Shown: positions 48,510 to 55,949 of the stretch, piece after piece
How the letters are laid out: every line of letters begins with the position of its first letter
Position numbering within the stretch: the first letter of the stretch is position 1
Assembly (NCBI GenBank): GCA_032718475.1
Contig: JAUCBJ010000491.1
Coordinates: 1-55,949, forward strand
Length of the DNA stretch: 55,949 nt
Direction: 5' to 3'
Origin: Nemertoderma westbladi
Taxonomy: Eukaryota > Xenacoelomorpha > Nemertodermatida > Nemertodermatidae
Notes under the pieces: model-generated
What the model was told of the DNA's origin: nothing
What the model saw: the letters and a program-made list of their open reading frames with translations, nothing else
Databases searched by the model: none
Translations under genes and position numbers: made by a program

Positions 48510-51500
48510 ACAATTCTTTGAGTCCCTTTCCTGATGACCTTTCTGGCCCAAACCCTGGGTCACCAGGGAGGCCAGATTGTGATGGGGAGAGGGATTCTGG
48601 AGTTGGAGGCTACTCTCATGTTCCACCCCGACCAACAAAGCCATTGGTGAATCTGAGGCAAGTCACTAGACTAGCCTCAGTAAACACCCTAACACTCGGG
48701 TCCCCAATGCGACAAGGTGAGCTGACTGCCTTGGCAGATAAGCTTTCTCTTAGCGCAGTGGGTGTTCAAGAGCACCGAATGCAGAGTGGACAGACTGATG
48801 AGGTTCTGATTAAGGACATGGGGGGCGGTTGGCGACTCGCCCTCGCGTCAGCAGATGATAGTGGCAATGGTGGAATTGGTCTATTGATGAATCCAACTGC
48901 ACATGCAGCATTGGACAAAATAGACAAAATCTCTAACCGCATCATCCGTTGCCACTTCTCATGTTCTGGAAGACTGGCTAAGAAGTTTCCAAAGGTGGTT
49001 CTGATTGTGTGCTACTCTCCAACTAGTGTTGCCCCTGTAGAGGAGGTGGAAAATTTCTACCACAATCTACAAGCAGCTACTGATGGAGTGGATCAGCATG
49101 CATTCTTAACATTCCTGGGAGACTTTAATGCAAGTCTGCATCAATCACCTACATCGGCCTGGGTCTATAGCAATAGTGTTAACCGAAATTCTGTCCATCT
49201 TCAGGATTTTATCTCTGGAAATGGATTGTTTTCGGCTGGAACCCAGTTCAAGAAACGAACTGGAAAGCTATGGACTCACAGTGGACCCAGTGGTCACAAG
49301 TCCCAGATAGACCATATTCTGTTTCGTAGGAAATACAGGAGCTCTATACAAGACTGTAATGCATTTACACTTCGACCCTTCTCCAGTGATCACCGCCTTA
49401 TTGTGGCCAAGGTAAGACTTAGTCTGCGTGCTAGCAGAACAACGAAATCTGCCTTGCCGCGGCATGACTGGTCCTCTCTGTTGCAACAGCCAAGTGTGAG
49501 ATCCAGCTTCACACTACAGCTGAGCAACAGATATGAGGCTCTTGCCTCTGAGGCGGCAGATCACTGTGAGGGCTATACTGCCTTTACAGAAGCAGTTAAG
49601 TTAGCAGCTGCAGAAACAGTTCCTGTATACCCTCGAAACAGGAAAAGGGCCCCCTGGACTGACAACAAAATTCAGAAGTGCCGAAATGACCTTCATAAGG
49701 CGCAGAAAGAGTCCCGACTCAAACAGACTACAGCGGCCAAGAATGCAGTTAAGGCTGCATCTAGGTCCCTGAACAGGCAGTACTCTGTTAATCTACAGGA
49801 GCTAATAAACCAACAGGTTGATGCCATCAATGATGCTGACGACAGCAGGCAATCATCCCAGGCATGGAAATCAATCAATCTGCTTACTGGGCGGAAAAGC
49901 CAACCAACCACCAAGGTTAAGGCTGAATCACCAGCCGATCGCCTCAATGGTTGGAAAGCCCACTTTGAAAAGCTCCTCAATAATGACAGGGTATTGCCTG
50001 ATAACTTTATAGAAGTAAAAGTGTCTGAGTCTGTACTCCCAGATATTCCCATTGGCGATATCTCCTTTGCAGAAGTGAAGGCTGCTGCAAAGAGCATTAA
50101 GACCAATCGTGCCAGTGGAGTAGATGGTGTTCCCCCTGAGGTCTTTAAAATACCTGAGTGTTTAAAGCTCATCTATCCCATCATAGTAGACATGTACCGA
50201 ACAACAAGAGTCCCACAAGAAATGAAAACAAATAAGTTGGTGCCAGTTCCCAAGAAGGGCAACCTAACACTCTATGGTTCTTTTCGGGGAATCTCATTGA
50301 TCTCGATTGCTGCAAAGCTATACAATAGGATTCTATTAAATCGCATCAGGGATCCCATTGAGAGACTGCTCCGTGGAAATCAGAATGGGTTCCGTAAAGG
50401 TCGTGGGACCATGGAGCCCATTTTGGCACTTAGAAGGATAATTGAAGAATTATCAAAAAAGAAAGACAGGCATCTGGCTGTTATCTTTGTTGACTTCTTC
50501 AAGGCCTTTGATTCAGTCTCTCGCTCACGTATGTTCAGCATACTTTCATTATATGGGATTCCTGATGAAATTATTGCAGCAATCAGATCAGTATACGATG
50601 GTTCGACAACATTTGTGTCTACTGTTGACGGTGACACAGAACCATTTGAAGTGTTATGGGGTGTCCTCCAAGGAGACACACTTGCACCATTCTTGTTCAT
50701 TATTGTGGTTGACTATGTTCTACGCATGTCCTTAGATCATCATAATGATGATGGGGTGATGATAACTCCACCTACTGGCTCCAGAAGTCGAGGAAATCCT
50801 GCCAAGTACCTAACTGATCTAGACTTTGCTGATGACTTAGGAGTACTCTCAGAATCATTAGAGGGAGCCCAACTGCTCCTCAGCTCATTAGAACATGCTG
50901 CTTCTAGTGTTGGTCTTTTTATTAACTCCAGAAAGACCAAAATTCTGACCGTTAACTTTGAAAGTCCTCAGCAAGTCTCTGATCGGATGAGCATAAGCTC
51001 AAAGGATGGTATGCTTGAGCATGTGGACGACTTCTGTTACCTGGGAGCATGGATCCGGAAGTCAGGCGAGGACCTTCGAATACGTAAGGGAAAGGCATGG
51101 GCAGCCTTGAATAGGCTTTCCAGGATTTGGAAGTCACCGAGAATTAATCGGAAACTTAAGGTCCGATTATTTAGAGCAGCAGTAGTTCCAGTACTCCTCT
51201 ATGGGAGTCCATGCTGGGCTCTAACTGCTGAGGACACCAAATCTCTGGATGGCACATTCACAAGAATGCTACGCCGGGTTCATTGTGTCAAGTACAATGC
51301 ACACATCTCCAACCAGACACTATATAACATTGGAGGTGTCTCATTGGTTCCCCCAAGCTTGACAATAGAACAAAATCGCCTCCGCTTTGCAGGACATTGC
51401 TTTCGCCGTGAGGACCAGCCAGTGCATAATCTTGTACTTTGGCAGCCTCATGGAGTGAATAAGCATGGTGGACAGCCCATGACTTTCTTGAGACGCATCT

Positions 51501-51647
51501 TAAAGGACACTGGCCTTGAAGATGCGGATGATCTAGCAAATGTCATGGGTGATAGGGAGTTGTGGCGGTGCAATTTTGTCGATAAGCCGGCACAGCATTC
51601 TTAAAAATGCAGCTGCAATGCAGCATGCCGATCCTAGTAGTAGTAGT
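48510..51647 (+). mobile_element. RTE-clade retrotransposon, 5'-truncated, coding region open
   Basis: Starts at ACAATTCTTTGAGTCCC, which corresponds to about 15763 in the full-length copy, i.e. inside the right arm of its hairpin, and ends TAGTAGTAGTAG before the minisatellite resumes at TAACC. It therefore lacks about 765 bp of the 5' region but keeps the whole protein part and 3' end. Target duplications cannot be told apart from the 24-bp repeats around it. Confidence 0.9.
48707..51604 (+). CDS. RTE endonuclease-reverse transcriptase, intact frame
   Basis: An open 966-codon frame from the first ATG (48707); upstream codons to 48518 are open but have no ATG. Residue numbers here count from 48518. 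The apurinic-type endonuclease has VGVQEHR (Glu85), LGDFNAS (Asp202) and SSDHRL (Asp291-His292). The reverse transcriptase has ASGVDGVPPEVFK, RGISLISIAAKLYNR, IFVDFFKAFDS (Asp659), GVLQGDTLAPFLF and LDFADDLGVL (Asp772-Asp773). The C-terminus has RRVHCVKYNAHISNQTL and GHCFRREDQPVHNLVL, typical of RTE elements. All catalytic residues are present, so this copy could supply enzyme, though its truncated 5' end probably lacks the promoter. Confidence 0.9.
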   Translation: MRQGELTALADKLSLSAVGVQEHRMQSGQTDEVLIKDMGGGWRLALASADDSGNGGIGLLMNPTAHAALDKIDKISNRIIRCHFSCSGRLAKKFPKVVLIVCYSPTSVAPVEEVENFYHNLQAATDGVDQHAFLTFLGDFNASLHQSPTSAWVYSNSVNRNSVHLQDFISGNGLFSAGTQFKKRTGKLWTHSGPSGHKSQIDHILFRRKYRSSIQDCNAFTLRPFSSDHRLIVAKVRLSLRASRTTKSALPRHDWSSLLQQPSVRSSFTLQLSNRYEALASEAADHCEGYTAFTEAVKLAAAETVPVYPRNRKRAPWTDNKIQKCRNDLHKAQKESRLKQTTAAKNAVKAASRSLNRQYSVNLQELINQQVDAINDADDSRQSSQAWKSINLLTGRKSQPTTKVKAESPADRLNGWKAHFEKLLNNDRVLPDNFIEVKVSESVLPDIPIGDISFAEVKAAAKSIKTNRASGVDGVPPEVFKIPECLKLIYPIIVDMYRTTRVPQEMKTNKLVPVPKKGNLTLYGSFRGISLISIAAKLYNRILLNRIRDPIERLLRGNQNGFRKGRGTMEPILALRRIIEELSKKKDRHLAVIFVDFFKAFDSVSRSRMFSILSLYGIPDEIIAAIRSVYDGSTTFVSTVDGDTEPFEVLWGVLQGDTLAPFLFIIVVDYVLRMSLDHHNDDGVMITPPTGSRSRGNPAKYLTDLDFADDLGVLSESLEGAQLLLSSLEHAASSVGLFINSRKTKILTVNFESPQQVSDRMSISSKDGMLEHVDDFCYLGAWIRKSGEDLRIRKGKAWAALNRLSRIWKSPRINRKLKVRLFRAAVVPVLLYGSPCWALTAEDTKSLDGTFTRMLRRVHCVKYNAHISNQTLYNIGGVSLVPPSLTIEQNRLRFAGHCFRREDQPVHNLVLWQPHGVNKHGGQPMTFLRRILKDTGLEDADDLANVMGDRELWRCNFVDKPAQHS

Positions 51648-51965
51648 AACCTTCTGCCTCCAACCTTCACTAACCTTCTGTCTCCAACCTTCACTAACCT
51701 TCTATCTCCAACCTTCACTAACCTTCTATCGCCAACCTTCACTAACCTTCTATCTCCAACCTTCACTAACCTTCTATCGCCAACCTTCACTAACCTTCTG
51801 TCGCCAACCTTCACCAACCTTCTGTCTCCAACCTTCACTAACCTTCTGTCTCCAACCTTCACTAACCTTCTATCTCCAACCTTCACTAACCTTCTATCGC
51901 CAACCTTCACTAACCTTCTGTCTCCAACCTTCACCAACCTTCTGTCTCCAACCTTCACTAACAAT
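51648..51965 (-). repeat. 24-bp minisatellite, second block
   Basis: Thirteen or so units between two RTE copies, with the same variant order as 48192-48509, as part of the tandem duplication. Confidence 0.92.
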
Positions 51966-54900
51966 ACAATTCTTTGAGTCCCTTTCCTGATGACCTTTCT
52001 GGCCCAAACCCTGGGTCACCAGGGAGGCCAGATTGTGATGGGGAGAGGGATTCTGGAGTTGGAGGCTACTCTCATGTTCCACCCCGACCAACAAAGCCAT
52101 TGGTGAATCTGAGGCAAGTCACTAGACTAGCCTCAGTAAACACCCTAACACTCGGGTCCCCAATGCGACAAGGTGAGCTGACTGCCTTGGCAGATAAGCT
52201 TTCTCTTAGCGCAGTGGGTGTTCAAGAGCACCGAATGCAGAGTGGACAGACTGATGAGGTTCTGATTAAGGACATGGGGGGCGGTTGGCGACTCGCCCTC
52301 GCGTCAGCAGATGATAGTGGCAATGGTGGAATTGGTCTATTGATGAATCCAACTGCACATGCAGCATTGGACAAAATAGACCAAATCTCTAACCGCATCA
52401 TCCGTTGCCACTTCTCATGTTCTGGAAGACTGGCTAAGAAGTTTCCATAGGTGGTTCTGATTGTGTGCTACTCTCCAACTAGTGTTGCCCCTGTAGAGGA
52501 GGTGGAAAATTTCTACCACAATCTACAAGCAGCTACTGATGGAGTGGATCAGCATGCATTCTTAACATTCCTGGGAGACTTTAATGCAAGTCTGCATCAA
52601 TCACCTACATCGGCCTGGGTCTATAGCAATAGTGTTAACCGAAATTCTGTCCATCTTCAGGATTTTATCTCTGGAAATGGATTGTTTTCGGCTGGAACCC
52701 AGTTCAAGAAACGAACTGGAAAGCTATGGACTCACAGTGGACCCAGTGGTCACAAGTCCCAGATAGACCATATTCTGTTTCGTAGGAAATACAGGAGCTC
52801 TATACAAGACTGTAATGCATTTACACTTCGACCCTTCTCCAGTGATCACCGCCTTATTGTGGCCAAGGTAAGACTTAGTCTGCGTGCTAGCAGAACAACG
52901 AAATCTGCCTTGCCGCGGCATGACTGGTCCTCTCTGTTGCAACAGCCAAGTGTGAGATCCAGCTTCACACTACAGCTGAGCAACAGATATGAGGCTCTTG
53001 CCTCTGAGGCGGCAGATCACTGTGAGGGCTATACTGCCTTTACAGAAGCAGTTAAGTTAGCAGCTGCAGAAACAGTTCCTGTATACCCTCGAAACAGGAA
53101 AAGGGCCCCCTGGACTGACAACAAAATTCAGAAGTGCCGAAATGACCTTCATAAGGCGCAGAAAGAGTCCCGACTCAAACAGACTACAGCGGCCAAGAAT
53201 GCAGTTAAGGCTGCATCTAGGTCCCTGAACAGGCAGTACTCTGTTAATCTACAGGAGCTAATAAACCAACAGGTTGATGCCATCAATGATGCTGACGACA
53301 GCAGGCAATCATCCCAGGCATGGAAATCAATCAATCTGCTTACTGGGCGGAAAAGCCAACCAACCACCAAGGTTAAGGCTGAATCACCAGCCGATCGCCT
53401 CAATGGTTGGAAAGCCCACTTTGAAAAGCTCCTCAATAATGACAGGGTATTGCCTGATAACTTTATAGAAGTAAAAGTGTCTGAGTCTGTACTCCCAGAT
53501 ATTCCCATTGGCGATATCTCCTTTGCAGAAGTGAAGGCTGCTGCAAAGAGCATTAAGACCAATCGTGCCAGTGGAGTAGATGGTGTTCCCCCTGAGGTCT
53601 TTAAAATACCTGAGTGTTTAAAGCTCATCTATCCCATCATAGTAGACATGTACCGAACAACAAGAGTCCCACAAGAAATGAAAACAAATAAGTTGGTGCC
53701 AGTTCCCAAGAAGGGCAACCTAACACTCTATGGTTCTTTTCGGGGAATCTCATTGATCTCGATTGCTGCAAAGCTATACAATAGGATTCTATTAAATCGC
53801 ATCAGGGATCCCATTGAGAGACTGCTCCGTGGAAATCAGAATGGGTTCCGTAAAGGTCGTGGGACCATGGAGCCCATTTTGGCACTTAGAAGGATAATTG
53901 AAGAATTATCAAAAAAGAAAGACAGGCATCTGGCTGTTATCTTTGTTGACTTCTTCAAGGACTTTGATTCAGTCTCTCGCTCACGTATGTTCAGCATACT
54001 TTCATTATATGGGATTCCTGATGAAATTATTGCAGCAATCAGATCAGTATACGATGGTTCGACAACATTTGTGTCTACTGTTGACGGTGACACAGAACCA
54101 TTTGAAGTGTTATGGGGTGTCCTCCAAGGAGACACACTTGCACCATTCTTGTTCATTATTGTGGTTGACTATGTTCTACGCATGTCCTTAGATCATCATA
54201 ATGATGATGGGGTGATGATAACTCCACCTACTGGCTCCAGAAGTCGAGGAAATCCTGCCAAGTACCTAACTGATCTAGACTTTGCTGATGACTTAGGAGT
54301 ACTCTCAGAATCATTAGAGGGAGCCCAACTGCTCCTCAGCTCATTAGAACATGCTGCTTCTAGTGTTGGTCTTTTTATTAACTCCAGAAAGACCAAAATT
54401 CTGACCGTTAACTTTGAAAGTCCTCAGCAAGTCTCTGATCGGATGAGCATAAGCTCAAAGGATGGTATGCTTGAGCATGTGGACGACTTCTGTTACCTGG
54501 GATCATGGATCCGGAAGTCAGGTGAGGACCTTCGAATACGTAAGGGAAAGGCATGGGCAGCCTTGAATAGGCTTTCCAGGATTTGGAAGTCACCGAGAAT
54601 TAATCGGAAACTTAAGGTCCGATTATTTAGAGCAGCAGTAGTTCCAGTACTCCTCTATGGGAGTCCATGCTGGGCTCTAACTGCTGAGGACACCAAATCT
54701 CTGGATGGCACATTCACAAGAATGCTACGCCGGGTTCATTGTGTCAAGTACAATGCACACATCTCCAACCAGACACTATATAACATTGGAGGTGTCTCAT
54801 TGGTTCCCCCAAGCTTGACACTAGAACAAAATCGCCTCCGCTTTGCAGGACATTGCTTTCGCCGTGAGGACCAGCCAGTGCATAATCTTGTACTTTGGCA

Positions 54901-55103
54901 GCCTCATGGAGTGAATAAGCATGGTGGACAGCCCATGACTTTCTTGAGACGCATCTTAAAGGACACTGGCCTTGAAGATGCGGATGATCTAGCAAATGTC
55001 ATGGGTGATAGGGAGTTGTGGCGGTGCAATTTTGTCGATAAGCCGGCACAGCATTCTTAAAAATGCAGCTGCAATGCAGCATGCCGATCCTAGTAGTAGT
55101 AGT
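51966..55103 (+). mobile_element. RTE-clade retrotransposon, duplicate copy
   Basis: Second period of the tandem duplication, with the same 5' truncation and 3' TAGTAGTAGTAG end as the copy at 48510-51647. Confidence 0.9.
52163..55060 (+). pseudogene. RTE endonuclease-reverse transcriptase with one nonsense codon
   Basis: Nearly identical to the frame at 48707-51604. AAG (Lys159) has become TAG at 52448-52450, splitting the endonuclease, after which the frame is open to the normal stop. A second notable change turns the motif A sequence FFKAFDS into FFKDFDS near 53962. Other differences are few (Lys to Gln in DKISN/DQISN, Ala to Ser in YLGAW/YLGSW, Ile to Leu in LTIEQ/LTLEQ). The nonsense change after duplication suggests no selection on this copy. 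Confidence 0.9.
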
Positions 55104-55181
55104 AACCTTCTGTCTCCAACCTTCACTAACCTTCTATCTCCAACCTTCACTAACCTTCTATCGCCAACCTTCACTAACCTT
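55104..55181 (-). repeat. 24-bp minisatellite, third (short) block
   Basis: About three units left in the third period, ending at TTGCACCTAA where the RTE sequence starts in mid-gene. Confidence 0.88.
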
Positions 55182-55189
55182 TGCACCTA

Positions 55190-55949
55190 AGCATTGGACA
55201 AAATAGACCAAATCTCTAACCGCATCATCCGTTGCCACTTCTCATGTTCTGGAAGACTGGCTAAGAAGTTTCCTAAGGTGGTTCTGATTGTGTGCTACTC
55301 TCCAACTAGGGTTGCCCCTGTAGAGGAGGTGGAAAATTTCTACCACAATCTACAAGCAGCTACTGATGGAGTGGATCAGCATGCATTCTTAACATTCCTG
55401 GGTGACTTTAATGCAAGTCTGCATCAATCACCTACATCGCCCTGGGTCTATAGCAATAGTGTTAACCGAAATTCTGTCCATCTTCAGGATTTTATCTCTG
55501 GAAATGGATTGTTTTCGGCTGGAACCCAGTTCAAGAAGCGAACTGGAAAGCTATGGACTCATAGTGGACCCAGTGGTCACAAGTCCCAGATAGACCATAT
55601 TCTGTTTCGTAGGAAATACAGGAGCTCTATACAAGACTGTAATGCATTTACACTTCGACCCTTCTCCATTGATCGCCGCCTTATTGTGGCCAAGGTAAGA
55701 CTTAGTCTGCGTGCTAGCAGAACAACGAAATCTGCCTTGCCGCGGCATGACTGGTCCTCTCTGTTGCAACAGCCAAGTGTGAGATCCAGCTTCACACTAC
55801 AGCTGAGCAACAGGTATGAGGCTCTTGCCTCTGAGGCGGCAGATCACTGTGAGGGCTATACTGCCTTTACAGAAGCAGTTAAGTTAGCAGCTGCAGAAAC
55901 AGTTCCTGTATACCCTCGAAACAGGAAAAGGGCCCCCTGGACTGACAAC
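55190..55949 (+). pseudogene. RTE copy, internally deleted, cut by window edge
   Basis: Begins at AGCATTGGACAAAATAG (residue 131 of the endonuclease in the numbering from 48518) and continues to the end of the window. It lacks the first third of the endonuclease including Glu85. The catalytic SSDHRL has changed to SIDRRL (about 55664-55681), losing the His. It is more diverged than the two preceding copies. Confidence 0.88.

Larger units (their letters stand above)
48193..55103 (+). repeat. 3,456-bp tandem duplication of minisatellite plus RTE
   Basis: The block of about 318 bp of 24-bp units plus one RTE copy occurs twice in tandem (48193-51648 and 51649-55103), with the same order of minisatellite variants and only a handful of substitutions. 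A third, internally deleted period starts at 55104. Shared, identical 5' truncation and flanks show that one insertion was copied together with its surroundings. Confidence 0.9.

Overview
The window is nuclear DNA from an animal, probably a marine invertebrate, although the sequence alone does not fix the lineage. Evidence for this is split genes with GT-AG introns and codon-exact phases, single-copy genes of animal type (SLC49 transporter, ABCB6-like ABC half-transporter), and a mixed load of RTE, BEL/Pao, Penelope-like and TTAA-target DNA transposons. The DNA is AT-rich outside the arrays, and the palindrome TAGGCCTA recurs in the unique parts. I saw no bacterial operon, rRNA, tRNA or CRISPR array.

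Layout. (1) 1-2,002: small palindromic repeats, then an intronless SLC49A3-like major-facilitator gene on the minus strand. (2) 2,003-8,365: intergenic DNA with a 22-bp palindromic minisatellite, a MITE-like inverted-repeat element, a 255-bp direct-repeat pair and clusters of an inverted GCGTTTCGGCAACT motif. (3) 8,366-12,113: an apparently complete DNA transposon with TTAA target duplications, G-rich ends and one intact 633-aa DDE transposase (minus strand). (4) 13,265-21,315: six exons of an ABCB6/HMT1-like transporter on the plus strand, encoding the transmembrane core up to the A-loop. Its introns hold a non-LTR remnant, a full-length but dead RTE element with perfect 13-bp target duplications 4 bp past a splice donor, and a dispersed ~50-bp motif. 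No Walker A/B exons follow.

(5) 21,363-25,777: duplicated 15-bp minisatellite blocks, a 5'-truncated BEL/Pao integrase and an unrecognised 364-codon open frame. (6) 25,778-44,258: a minus-strand coiled-coil gene of which two phase-0 exons are visible (44,258-44,115 and 38,440-38,273). The intron between them holds ~185 copies of a 27-bp repeat plus a Penelope-like GIY-YIG fragment. Past the second exon lie ~202 copies of a 62-bp repeat. (7) 44,318-55,949: a 24-bp minisatellite interrupted by RTE copies. One copy has an open 966-codon frame; the next lies in a 3,456-bp tandem duplicate and differs by a nonsense codon and a few missense changes; a third is cut by the window edge.

The most unusual item is the 62-bp array. 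Each unit is the last 46 nt of the coiled-coil exon plus the first 16 nt of its intron, so a splice donor has been amplified about 200-fold in tandem directly behind the real donor. Using any donor beyond the first would run into an in-frame stop, and many distal units carry GA instead of GT. The plus-strand ABCB6-like gene and the minus-strand coiled-coil gene converge on this repeat-filled region and both lack their 3' parts here, so either their introns are very long, or the locus is rearranged, or the assembly is collapsed or joined wrongly in the repeats.
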